Part shown: positions 27,378-38,950 of the stretch, one piece after another
Position numbering within the stretch: position 1 is the first letter of the stretch
How the letters are laid out: every line of letters begins with the position of its first letter
NCBI RefSeq assembly: GCF_900090045.1
Contig: NW_021638294.1
Coordinates: 30,730 to 94,729 of the forward strand
Source: Plasmodium malariae
Lineage: Eukaryota > Apicomplexa > Aconoidasida > Haemosporida > Plasmodiidae
Direction: 5' to 3'
DNA length: 64,000 nucleotides
Made by a program: the position numbers and the translations under genes
Notes under the pieces: model-generated
The model's input: only the letters and a program-made list of their open reading frames with translations
Told to the model about the DNA's origin: nothing
Database searches by the model: none

Positions 27378-28368
27378 TTACCTTTTCCTAAACTTAATTT
27401 TTTCATATTTTTTAACACTTTTATGATAATAAATAATCCGTGATATAATTGTGACACCCATTATAATAAAAGGTATGAAATATATTATATAACCAAATAA
27501 ACCAAATGCTCCATAGACCTTGTCTTTAAGTACTCCACCTTCTAATTTTTTAACAGTAAAAAACGGTTTTATTGTTTTCGCCCAATTCTCATTTAAAATA
27601 GTATTTAATTTTGTGTTTAACGCATGCCATAAACAATCAGTATTATTTGTGTGTAGTAACATGTGCAAACAATTTATAATACCACAACCTACAAATAAAT
27701 CTAATAAAAGTGATGTTAATAATAACGAAAACAATAATAATGGTAGACAGAGCCGTAATCCGTATTTTTTAAACATTATTTTTTTGTAGAGCTTATCACT
27801 AATAGTCTTATTATTTTTAATAAAATTCTCGTAATCAAGTTCTTTGAATATTTTTTTTTCCATATTAGAATATTTTTTGGTTTCAAATATACAAGATTTA
27901 TTTTTCATAGCATTTTTATTAACAGCCTCATTTTTTGATGAACATCTACTTAATAAATTTTTTTGTTCTGTTTTCTCATTTTCATTATAAGATATATCTT
28001 TTCTTTTATGAACTTCATTATCTGGAGTATCTACTTTTATCCCTGTAATAATTAAATCATTATCCTGTTTATGTTTTGCTAGTAATCGATAATTTCTCGT
28101 ATCTATTTTTCTGCGAAATTGGTATTTCTCATTCGTACGTCCGCTAAACATCCCCTAAAAACACAGAATAAATATTTATTATATAAACAAATAATGAATA
28201 TCACAGCAAAAAACAGCGTAAATGAAAATAAAACACAAAAAATATAAATAATAAAAATATACTTAAATAATATCATCATACGATGTCATTGTTAAGATGG
28301 CATATCCACGTTAAAAGAATGAACGCAAAATTTTGAATAAATAAGATTGACTTAAAGTTTTGTTTCAT
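27378..28368 (-). CDS. fam-l: Fam-l-like Plasmodium exported protein, unpaired
   Basis: Two-exon gene, 287 residues. Exon 1 (28282-28368) encodes a 29-residue signal peptide starting MKQNFKS with the core FAFILLTWIC; donor GTATGA. Exon 2 is 27378-28154 after TTTTTAG. An export-like motif RLLAK is at 52-56. The signature CIFETKKYSNMEKKIFKELD starts near residue 117, followed by NNKTIS. Membrane spans are near 163-181 and 251-270, and the tail is YYHKSVKKYEKIKFRKR. The region between the spans contains extra Cys and is unlike that of its paralogues, as expected for a variable loop. No fam-m-like partner is found downstream on the same strand, in contrast to the other three intact or broken pairs. 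Confidence 0.87.
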
Positions 28369-28765
28369 GATATACATTTTTTGAACTACATTATATACTG
28401 TTACGAACAAATTTACAATAATATGGTATACTTCCTTTTATAAATGATGCCACTTTTGTTTTTCTAATTTTTAAAAAATATATTTTCGTAAAAATATAAT
28501 AAAGCACGTATAACTCGAATATATTTTAAAACAAACACAAAAAATAAGAAATCTAAAAACACATTAAAAAATTATTATCTTAATTATATTTTCAAATATG
28601 TATTTAAAAAAAAAAAAAAAAATTTTAATCTAATCAAGAATATTTAAACTATATAGTTTAATTATATAATACAGTAATTATATTGCTTTTTTACTAATCA
28701 TTTACATAATAAAATAAAATATATATACATTTTTTTTATTATATTTAAACATTGAGTTTATCTAG

Positions 28766-28797
28766 TATATGGAATATATAGTATTTAGAAGAGTATT
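28766..28797 (-). promoter_or_regulatory. Upstream element, degenerate
   Basis: TATGGAATATATAGTATTTA then GAAGAG, about 400-430 bp upstream of the ATG of the 27.4 kb gene. Weaker match than the other copies but at the right distance. Confidence 0.3.
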
Positions 28798-31700
28798 CTA
28801 TATAGTAATCTCGTATTCTATATGTTAAAAGAATTAAAAATTATTCTAACGATATTTTTATATTAATAATTCTAATTTTATGAACATCAGGTTTATTAAA
28901 AACAACTTATTATGGATAAAAAATATTAACCCTTTTAATAATATAATAATATTTATGATATACGAAAAAAGCAATATGCTATTCAATTCTTTATGATATA
29001 TTAAATATAAGAATGTTATTCTATAAAGGACCACATTTCAATTTAAATGTAGAATTTATAACTTACAGCGAAAATCTATTAAAAAATACATTTTTCATAG
29101 TTAAATAAATTATAATTTTATATATAATAATTTTTGAGTGTTTTTATTTTGGATTAAGTATATTTTATATGTCAACTTGTAAAGGAAATGTTTTCAAATT
29201 CTTCTAAATAATTTTTTCTTTATTTTTTTTTATTAAATATATATATTTAGAAAAAGTATTCATATAATATAATAAGAACAAAAGTGCAAAAACTGTTATT
29301 CTAGAATTAAATGAATTTTTATCAAAATAATCTTGGTTAATTACATTATTTGTTTATACTTCCTTTAATAAAATTGTATCTCTTTTTTATCATTTTAATA
29401 TTTCATAGATATTTATGTAATTTATAAAAAATATAATTCAATTAATAGTTACCACAGTAGGATAATAATATATTAAATGCACTTATCTATTCCATTATTA
29501 TTATAACATTATAATTCCCAGTATTTATAATTAGCAACATACAATAAATCAATAAAATACAACTGTATGTTAGCAATTATCCATAAACTGAACACTATTC
29601 CTTAATATACAGCCATAATTTTTATTATCTATAATATGTTAACTTAATTTTCATTGTTATTAGATATTTTATATAAAAAATTTCTAAATATGTATATGGC
29701 TTTATAATAGTTATAAAATAAATTATTAAATATAAAAAAAAATAAAAATTATAAATTGCACAGAAAATAACCAATTATATCAAAAAGTTTATTATAAACA
29801 TACCAAATAATATAATCAAAAAAAAAAAAAAAAAAAAAACTAAATTCTTAGAGCTATATATATTATGATTATTTTTTTTATATATAATGACTGCTATTTA
29901 CAAAAAAATGTATCTGTTAGTAAACATATTTATTAACATGGATTATTACTTTTTTTAATTATTATTTTTTTTTTTTTTTTCGTTCGTTCCTCAATAAGAC
30001 GATATTCTTATACATTTAGATTTCTTCAAAAACTTATTCATTAGCTATTATTAGTAGAACTCTAAATTCCTTTTTTCATTTTTTTACTTCTTTTTATATA
30101 CTCCCCTAATTACATAAAAATTCATTATCATAAAAAGTTCAACGTTAAAAAAATATAATATACCGTCTATTAAATAGTGCTTATTTACATAAAAATTAAT
30201 ACATTTTGTTTTATGCTTAATTTACTTTGAATAATTTATTTAAGAAATATGTGTTGTACTTTTTAATTAATGTAAAGAACATTCAGAATATTAAAATATA
30301 TGAAGAATAATAATATATAAAAACTAAATATATATGTACTAATTGAATCTCTTTACATATACTCATAAGTATGACGTTTATTTGGATAAATAGATCATAA
30401 TATATCTTACTTTTGTTTTTAATCATGAAATAAATATTATTACAACAGTGTAAAAAAAAAGTTTTCTTTTAATTAAATAATTATATGTATAATTATTATG
30501 CTTTCAACTGACTTTAATAAGGTTTTTACTTCGAGGGACACTTTATATAAAATAATAAATGAACAATGACATTATATAAAAAATAGAATTTTTTAATATA
30601 TGTTTTTTTACCCATGTATTAATATTGTAAATATATTATGAAAATATTTAAGATTTAAAATTTTCTAATTATATATTCAAAAGAACATACATAAAACTCT
30701 AAAAAATAATATATATTTTAATTTTCATATAAACGCTAGGAATAATGTAATTTGTATCTAATGAGATATTAATGTATATTTTATTTATAACAATTAAAAT
30801 AGTATAATGTAATTTATTTATGATGAGTTAAATTTTTTTTTCTTATATATACCTAAAATATGTTAATCCTTAAACTTGTGAATTTTACATATCTTAATCT
30901 ATATATAAGCAGAATTTTCTTCAATGTACATAAAAAATAAAAACTTATGCTAGATAAAATGTCCTAAAAATATCTTTTTTAGCCTAATTATATTTATACT
31001 TAATGTACCAGAAGTTAAGTAAGCTATTCTGAGCCTTGTACAACTATATCCTGATAAAAGAACAAAATGAGAATAACAAAACTTCAGAATTAATTTCAGA
31101 ACTTACAAATAATTCCAAAAAAATGAGATAGGAATTATAAAAAATATATAAAATAAAATATATATAAGTAAAATCAAAGATAAATGGAACACTTAATATC
31201 GTAAAATTAATTATTAAAAACAGAAGCAAGAACTATACACATGTATAGTGTACTAAAACCACTGTATTTACTTAAACAAAAAGCTCCAATAATCACTCTA
31301 AAAAAAGGGAAAAATGAATTGACATAAAATATAAAAAAATAATTTAATTTTTAAAAAGTTACAAAATATGAGTTTTGTATTTTGTGCGAGTATTTACTAA
31401 TACTTTTCATAATTACAAATAATGTTTTTATAGTTATAAATTATTTCAACACTCTAATTGAGGATGTGTCATGTTCAAATATACCCATTTTAGTTAGAAA
31501 TAGAAATTTTGTTTTATGCAAGAAAAAAGTACTCGCATTTTTTTATTCATTTACAATATTTTGACTTAATGGCTAAAAATTTTTTCATAGATATATTGAA
31601 TGACATTTATGAGTAACTCAGAATTTGTTCCAATTACTAAAATAAAAATATTTTAAATTATACTATAGAAATATTATACTATAGATAAGTAAATAATATT

Positions 31701-32552
31701 AAAAAAAAAAAAATAGAAAAAAAAGAATTTCAACAAATTATCTATTAATATATGAATAAATTTTATTCATTAATCTTATTCATCTGATGATAAAAAAAGT
31801 AATTAAAAAATATATACCATATTTATATAGTAATTTCCAATATAATATATATTCAATTAGTTTATACAAGTCTGAATTAACTGTATTATGAAGAAAAATA
31901 ATAAAATTATAAATTGTTTAAATTATTTATATTTATTTAATCATTTAGTATTCTCAGTTTATTAAGCACTTGTAAATAATACATAATGAAAAAAATATGT
32001 TCTTTTATTATATATTTATAGTTTAACATTTACAACATGCAAAAAAATTAAAGGACTCATAAAAAATATTTACAATCAATATGCTGTATATTTCTCATAA
32101 AACCTATTGCACATAATAAATATTAAGTTTTTATTTTAGTAAACATATACATACGCACATAAGTGTATCAAAATGCACTGAATTCCTTTCATAGAATTGA
32201 AAACAAGACACATATATTTTTAGTTTAAAATAAATCATACATTTTCCTAAAAACATAAATAAATAATAATTTTATACTAGAAAACGTAAAATAAAAATAA
32301 AACTGTTTATTACAAATGTAAATTATAATATTCCTAAAAAACTGTTTAAATTCTACTATTATTTATAAAATATAAAGTAATAATATTTATATTTATAGAA
32401 ATGTATTTAAATACAAAAATATATATATTATGCCATAATATTAAAATAAGTTACATAATTAATTCAAAATAAAAACTTGAAAATGTTAAAAAATTTGAAT
32501 TCAAAGAAAATTAAGAACATAATATAATAATGTACTTTATCAAAGAGGCCAG

Positions 32553-32580
32553 GTTTATACAAGCGCACTTATGATACTAT
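32553..32580 (-). promoter_or_regulatory. Conserved downstream motif of fam-m-like gene
   Basis: TTTATACAAGCGCACTTATG lies about 130-155 bp past the stop of the 32.7 kb gene. Nearly identical to the motif past the 13.3 kb gene; the slightly larger distance is explained by the AT repeat between them. Confidence 0.45.
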
Positions 32581-32653
32581 AGCAATTACATACATATTTT
32601 ATTTATATATAAATAAAAATGTTACAGTTACGATATTATATTAAACAATATTT

Positions 32654-32656
<3 letters not shown>

Positions 32657-32690
<34 letters not shown>
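32657..32690. repeat. (AT)17 microsatellite
   Basis: Uninterrupted 34-bp AT dinucleotide run starting about 20 bp past the stop codon of the fam-m-like gene, so it probably lies in its 3' UTR. Confidence 0.9.
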
Positions 32691-32694
<4 letters not shown>

Positions 32695-32709
32695 ACCTTA
32701 TTATTCATT

Positions 32710-33602
32710 TTACTCCGTCATTAACTTAATTTTTTTATATTTTTCATTATTTCTTAAAATCTTATAAATCGCTATTATAACAATGACCGATAATATAATT
32801 ATAACTACTCCAAATAATATTAGATAAATAGTTCCTTCATCTAATTGCATTATTTCTTTTAATTTTCCTATAAATTCAAAAAGAAACTGCTGCTTTTTTC
32901 TATTTTCTTCACTAATGGACATTTCAATTCCACGTAATATGGGTAATCCTGTGCCTATCAGAAAAAAAAGAAAAAATATTGCAACTCCAAATCCGTAATT
33001 TTTAAATTTTATTTTTTTTAAAGTTATATCACGAATTCTTCTGTTTTTTTCAAGAAAATTATCATAATCTTTTTTTTTTATCCATTTTTTTTCAAAATGA
33101 AAATGTTTTCCATCAAACATTCCATTATTATAATCTATGAATTCTGTGTAGTATTGTGCCTTATTTAATAAACTTCTATTAGACTGTTTTTTTTTTCCTT
33201 TTCCCCATTTTTTATTATTATATATATTTTTTTCTTGATGCTCCCATTTATTTTGTATATTATCTTTTAAACCTACATCGTTGTAATTCTTATACTGTTT
33301 ATATTTTGCCAGTAATCTATAATTTTTTTTATCTATTTTGCTACCATTATTATAGTTCTCATCTAAATATTTGATAAACGTACTCTAAAAAAAAGGAACA
33401 TAAATATATATTATTTAATATATAATATAGTATAATTCTGAAAAGCAGTAATGATAAAAATAACACGTAAAAATTATGAAACGTGAAATATCTCTATACA
33501 AAATTATCATACACTATCATTGTTAAAATAACTTATACAAGATAAAAAAAAAATAAACCCAGAAATTTTAAAAAATAGGAGAAACATAATTTTTTGTTCC
33601 AT
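32710..33602 (-). CDS. fam-m: Fam-m-like Plasmodium exported protein
   Basis: Two-exon gene, 254 residues. Exon 1 (33513-33602) encodes 30 residues, MEQKIMF then a strongly hydrophobic Phe-rich core; an ATG directly upstream (33605) is in frame and could also start it. Donor GTATGA. Exon 2 is 32710-33384, beginning STFIKYLDENY. It has no ATG before 33120, so an exon-1-blind reading would miss its first 88 codons. Export-like RLLAK is at 53-57. The signature FDGKHFHFEKKWIKKKDYD follows, then two membrane spans and the tail KILRNNEKYKKIKLMTE, shared almost exactly with the 51.9 kb paralogue. Forms a doublet with the broken fam-l-like gene upstream at 35.5 kb. Confidence 0.87.
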
Positions 33603-33997
33603 CATATAGAAATTTAATTTTGTAATATGTTCAGTAAAGAAAAAATTAACAATAATATAGTATTTTTTATATGTTAAAGGTACGATAATTATTCATTTAA
33701 TTTTTTTTTTTTTTTTTCTAAATACATAGTAAAGTTTATATAACTATAATATTTTTCGCTATATAAACAAAGAGAAGTAGCTTTAAAACTACATTATATA
33801 ATTATTATTTTAATGTTATTTTTATAAATGTAACATTAATTAGAATAATATAATTTGTATTCATTTATACATATTAGAAATATATAATTTACTATTTAAT
33901 ATAGCAAAGTAATAAAATAATTCTTTTATTATATATTTTTAAAGTAAAAAAAAAATTATATGATTTCTTAATATTTATATATATTTAGTATTAACAC

Positions 33998-34025
33998 AAT
34001 ATAGAATGTAGAGAAGATAGATAAA
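33998..34025 (-). promoter_or_regulatory. Conserved upstream purine-rich element
   Basis: Contains GTAGAGAAGATAGATAAA on the plus strand, about 395-425 bp upstream of the ATG of the 32.7 kb gene. Very close to the version at 56.5 kb (ATAGAGAAGATAGATA). Confidence 0.55.
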
Positions 34026-35349
34026 TTTTTCTTCTATAGAAAAAGTGAATTATTATCTATTTTAATAATTTTTTTCTATTAATTATTCTAATTATATAAG
34101 CATAATATTTTGGAAAAATGTTTATGCATAAAAAATATTAATAATTTTAATAATAGTAATAATAAATAAAGAAAATTGCATTCCTTACAAATTTTAGTAT
34201 ATAAAATTTATACCACTTTCATTAGTTAATACATAAACGTATTTAAAATTTTATTGTCCATATTATAATTTAAAAATAAAATATGTATAATGTAGAAACT
34301 TAAAAAAAAATATATTTCAAAGATAAATAGTCACTGTTCCTTTATTTTTATAATATAATTTTTCAATTTAAAAATTTTTAATTATACGTAATTTATACTA
34401 AATAACTAGTTAAGCTTCTTTATTTTTAAGGAAATAATTTTTTTTTATTTAAATATACATATATATATATATATATATTCTTTTAGTAATATAAAAAGAA
34501 GAAAAAAAAAAAAAAGAATTTTAACATATGCAACAATAATTAATAAAAATTAACAATTTATTTCCGTTCTTTATTATCATAAGTTATAAAAACAATTTAT
34601 AGTATGTTTATTTTTAAATATTTTTTATAATACATATTTAAGTAATTTTGCAAAAATGAAATAAAAACACACATAGACACAACAATAGGTTAAAAAATGT
34701 TTTTAACTTTTCATTTAATTGTGATGATTTAGAAGTATGAAATTATTAAAGTTACATAAAACCAGTATTTAATAAAGATATTGTTTTATGATATATTTAT
34801 ATTTTATCTTTTAAAACATATAGAACTAATCATTTATTAAAAATATATTTACAAAAAATATTATAATTTTGTGTTTGTTAAAAAACGTATTTTATAGAAT
34901 AAATTTTATGCTTATTTATAAGTAAGAAATAAATATATATATACACATTAATGCAACAATATATTTTCACTTCATTCTATTAAATAAAGAACTATACACT
35001 TTTATCCTTATTTCAAAACTAACAATGATCTTATTAAAGTTATTTAAAAAAATAATATATTTGTACTAGAGCAACAAGGAAAATTGAAACGAACAAGTTT
35101 TATTTCAAGCACAAATTATCATACACCAATAAAATTCCATGATTATTCCATAATGTATTAATTTTATCTCATATACATATACCATTCATCAGTATCTATT
35201 TTAATACATAAATATAAATATCACACTGTAATACTTAATATAACAGAAGAAAGACTCTAAAAACATATTGTGTAGCACCAATACATTCAAAATAACAAAT
35301 ATACTAATAAAGCATCTATTTACTTTTGAGTACCAAACGTTCTAGCTAG

Positions 35350-35386
35350 CATATGTACATTCATATAATTTAGACAATTATGCATA
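35350..35386 (-). promoter_or_regulatory. Conserved downstream motif, beyond broken gene
   Basis: CATATGTACATTCATATAAT followed by TTAGACAATTATGCAT, about 90-130 bp beyond the end of the broken fam-l-like gene. Similar to the motif at 27.25 kb. Confidence 0.35.
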
Positions 35387-35476
35387 TCTTTATTGAACAT
35401 ATAAGTAATTATAATGCACTTTTGTATTCAGATTACCAGGTACACTACGTAAATAATAACATTTTTTTTATCCATT

Positions 35477-36337
35477 CTAACATTTAGTTTTCAAAATTCT
35501 TTTATATTTTCTAAACTTCATATAAGTAAAAGCAGATCATATCAACAATATAACAATTAATATACCCAAAAATACAAGAAATGTTATATCGCATTCATCT
35601 TTTAAAATTATATTAACGTAGTCATAACTAACAGTAGTATTAAAATTTTTACTTTGACCAAAAAAACTACATATTGAACCTCCTAATGATGCTAATAATG
35701 CCAAAAAGAATACTAAAGTAGGTAATAACATTTTATGCCCAAACTTTTTACATATTAATTTTGGGTATGTCTTATTACTAATTGAAGATTTTTTTTTTAT
35801 AATAAAATCTATGTAATCATGTTACTTGAAAGTTTTTTTTCAAAATGAGATAATTGTTTTTTTCCATATATTAATTTTTTTGTACCTTATATTTTTTATT
35901 GAATTCTTCATATAAAGAACTTCTCCTTGATTGTGTGCTTGTTTGTTTGTTCCTCTTTCCATTTCTAAATACAAATGTTTCGTCATTCTTTTAATAATTA
36001 GGTATCTGTTGTGAATATATAATATGTGAAATGATTTTATGTTCAAGTTCTGCTAGTAATCGAAAATTTCTTAAATCTAATTTTATATCATATGTATGGT
36101 CTCCCATAAATATATTAAACATATTCTAATAAAAAAAAATATATATTTATTATTTAAAATAATAGTTAATCTCAATCTCAAAATCATAGGTGATAAAAAT
36201 AAGAACCGGATAAATAAAAAATACAAATTTCCTTAAATAAAATTATCATACCTCTTCATTGTAAAAACTATATATTCTAGATGAAAGTATAAACATACCA
36301 ATTTTAATAAAAAACTTTGACCTAATTTTTTTTCCTG
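35477..36337 (-). pseudogene. fam-l: Broken fam-l-like gene
   Basis: Fam-l-like gene with several lesions. The signal-peptide exon (about 36252-36337) still ends in a GTATGA donor, but the ATG position reads CAG and the exon is 86 instead of 87 nt, a one-base loss in its A-run. Exon 2 begins at 36125 and is open through LDLRNFRLLAE until a stop at 35991-35993. After that the coding sequence continues with stops and frame changes (FEKKTFK, stop, HDYIDFI, then SISNKTYPKLICKK) into a membrane span, LLPTLVFFLALLASL, and a degenerate basic tail ending near 35477. The KxxFK..DYxDF and ISNK..K features mark it as the fam-l-like subtype. It has the only canonical RxLxE export motif of the family in this window. 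Confidence 0.8.
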
Positions 36338-38719
36338 TGATATATAATTTTAAAATTGTACTACATTCAGTAAGAAAACAACAAACAATACTAAAATATT
36401 GTCTTAATTATAAAGGATAATGTATTTATTTATTAATTTTGTATTTATTTATAAGAATATAATTATATGTAGATAATATAAATGTATTTTACAACTGATA
36501 CCAATAATAGAAACTTTATAAATTTATTATATAATTTTTATCTTAATGATATTAATAAAAAATTATCTTTAATAAAAATAATATAATTCGTATTCATTCA
36601 TAAATATACAAAAAATATAAAATTTAATATAGTACAGTAATTAAATACTTTTTATATAATTCTTTTTTAAAATATATATATATATATATATTTATATATA
36701 ATTTTTTTAATATTTCAAACTATTAAATATATGTAAAATGTAAAATATATGAAATATGGAATATAGGTTATATATTATACTATATATTAAGAGATTAATA
36801 TATAAATATAATAATAGTTTTTTATTAATAATGCCAATTTTGCAAACGCTACATTTTGGAACAAATGTTTATTATAGTTGAAAATCTGTTATTATCATAA
36901 CAATATAATAGTAGTAATATTAATTATAAAAAAAAGCATTTTGCCTAAGTTATGTATTATATTAATTATGAAAAATCATTTCCTTATTATATATTACATA
37001 TTAAAAAAAATTATACTAATAGGATACCCACTAATATATTAAAAATATCTATTTTTTAAAGATAATTAAAATAAACAGAAAAAAAGAAGTTATAAATTGT
37101 TGTATCATAATTTTGAAAATAATATATTTTAAATAATTTTAATATATATCATTATTTCTATATGAAATTTGTTTATACTCATAGAATTAATTTCTTTTTC
37201 GTGTTCTTTGATTAAAATTATATATTTAAAAAAAAATTAAATTAAATAAAATAAAATATAATGAGGGAAAAATAGATATAATAAAGAAAAATTTTCTCAA
37301 AAATATATTATATATTTTCGTCGGTTCGAAGATATATAAAGTTAAATATATTTAAATATTAAGATCATTTGTGGAATATAATATGTAGATAATAAATAAG
37401 AATAAGTATATTTTAATAAAATATATTTTCTAGTAATATTTTTCTTATAGTTTTCGGCAGAATATATTATACTATTATTTATTCTTTTACAAGTCAATAA
37501 TATCAGGAACAAATTCTGAAAATAAAAATTAAAAAATAAACATAAGTAATATATTTTTAAAAATAATTTTAGCAAAAAAATATATAATTCCTCAATATTT
37601 ATATACCTTATGCATTATAATCTTGGGTATGACAATTATGAATATACCATACGCAAAGAAATATATTGGAGTAATACGATATAAAACTATATATTATTTT
37701 TCACTTTAGGAAATATTATTCTTTAGATTAAACAAGTGAAAGAATTAAAAAAAAATAAAAAATATATAAATTTAAAACACTATACTTAAAATACAAAACA
37801 AAAGAAAACAATATAAATTGACACTAATATATTTTTTGTTTTAATATATATATATGTTATTTTCGTTAAAGCATACACGGAGACTCTTATCTAGTTTCTT
37901 GGGATTTCTTTTTCGAATTTGGTAATCTCACATTTTTAAGTACAGTTAATATTTACATATAAATTATGAGCAAAACCATTTTAAATATTCATAATTATAT
38001 ACATATAACTTATAAAATATTTCACAAAATTGAACTCTTTGTATAATAAAATCCTCCAAGACATTTACGTATAAATAGGATTTATCAATTTTAACAATAT
38101 TCATTATTTCTAAATATATTTTTGAGACCAATTCTTGAAAAATAAATAAATATTAGTAAAAATTATATATATTTTTCTCAATTTGAGGAGTCATATAGAA
38201 TAAGTTTAATTTTCTATTAAAACATTTTATTTTTTCATTATTACGTATATATAATATAAGTATATTTTTATTTTACTCCCATATCTCAACAATCTTTACC
38301 TACTTTTGCGACATATCATTTTTATATTTAATAATTAATATTATTAATACATAACAATAACTCTTATTAGTGAAGACAAGTTAATAAATTTCCATTTCCA
38401 CAATATAATTTTTATGTTTATATTAGCTATATAATACTATGTGTACAAAAAGTGAATTATTCTTTTATATATTTAATTTTTATCAAAAATAATATATTCT
38501 CTATATGGTTTTATATATAATTTACCAAAGAAATCAATATTCTTCTTTTTTACAAGGATATGTTTTTTTTTACTCCTTTTTATAATTTAACTTATAAATT
38601 ATATGTTTTACTATTTCTAAAAAGTTTTAATAATAGAGTTATATATATAGTTTTGGGGCCTATGCTGAAAAATATAATTGATTATATAATGGATATATAA
38701 ATACATATGTTACACTAAA
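36338..38719. other. Intergenic, no gene seen
   Basis: About 2.4 kb. Left end is the former promoter of the broken fam-l-like gene. An open frame on the minus strand at 37342-37575 is Ile/Tyr/Leu-rich low complexity without family signature. Confidence 0.5.
36735..36770 (-). promoter_or_regulatory. Upstream element of broken gene, degenerate
   Basis: ATATATGAAATATGGAATAT then AGGTTA, about 400-430 bp upstream of the lost start codon. Position is conserved but the AGAGAA core is mutated. Confidence 0.3.
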
Positions 38720-38950
38720 TGCAATAAATTTTGCACACAAATTGAAAATGTTAAAAATGAATATCACCCTCGTAAATATCATATAATGAAACACAAAAGG
38801 ACACTACTCTTAAATGATATTAATGAACTGCATGAAGGTACTGAATCCAAAAGTTATACAGTTATTATAAAAATCTCATTTGTAGGTATACTGAAACAAG
38901 AAAAACTAACTTATATAGCTAGGTTGTATGAATTTATATCTTTATTTTAA
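38720..38950 (+). pseudogene. Probable PIR gene fragment
   Basis: A 76-codon plus-strand open stretch without a start, ended by TAA at about 38948. Its composition is far less biased than the flanks. It reads with PIR-like spacing: a Cys pair (CNKFC) followed by QIENVKNEYH, and at the end KQEKLTYIARLYEFISLF, which resembles KESLDKLKKLYGYYDNFSIF of the 9.4 kb PIR gene. Exon 1, the membrane span and the tail were not found. An unrelated decayed gene cannot be excluded. Confidence 0.35.

Larger units (their letters stand above)
28369..32709. other. Intergenic, possible coding scrap near 31.0 kb
   Basis: About 4.3 kb without a clear gene. Left end is the promoter side of the 27.4 kb gene. Near 31.05-31.13 kb a short plus-strand frame reads NENNKTSELISELTNNSKK, less biased than its surroundings and possibly a scrap of an old gene of unknown family. 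Long A and T runs lie near 29.82-29.84 and 29.96-29.98 kb. Confidence 0.4.
33603..35476. other. Spacer within the second fam doublet
   Basis: About 1.9 kb, the shortest of the three doublet spacers. Promoter side of the 32.7 kb gene at left (element at 34.0 kb) and downstream motif of the broken gene at 35.35 kb. No open frame of note. Confidence 0.6.

Noticed and set aside
27272..27457. Minus-strand frame starting inside the C-terminus of the fam-l-like gene
   Set aside because: Overlaps the end of the real gene in another frame and lacks any signature.
27520..27789. 89-codon plus-strand open frame
   Set aside because: Antisense to the membrane-span region of the 27.4 kb fam-l-like gene.
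36735..36770. Considered calling this a full copy of the conserved upstream element
   Set aside because: The AGAGAA core is absent; kept only as a degenerate copy because its distance fits.
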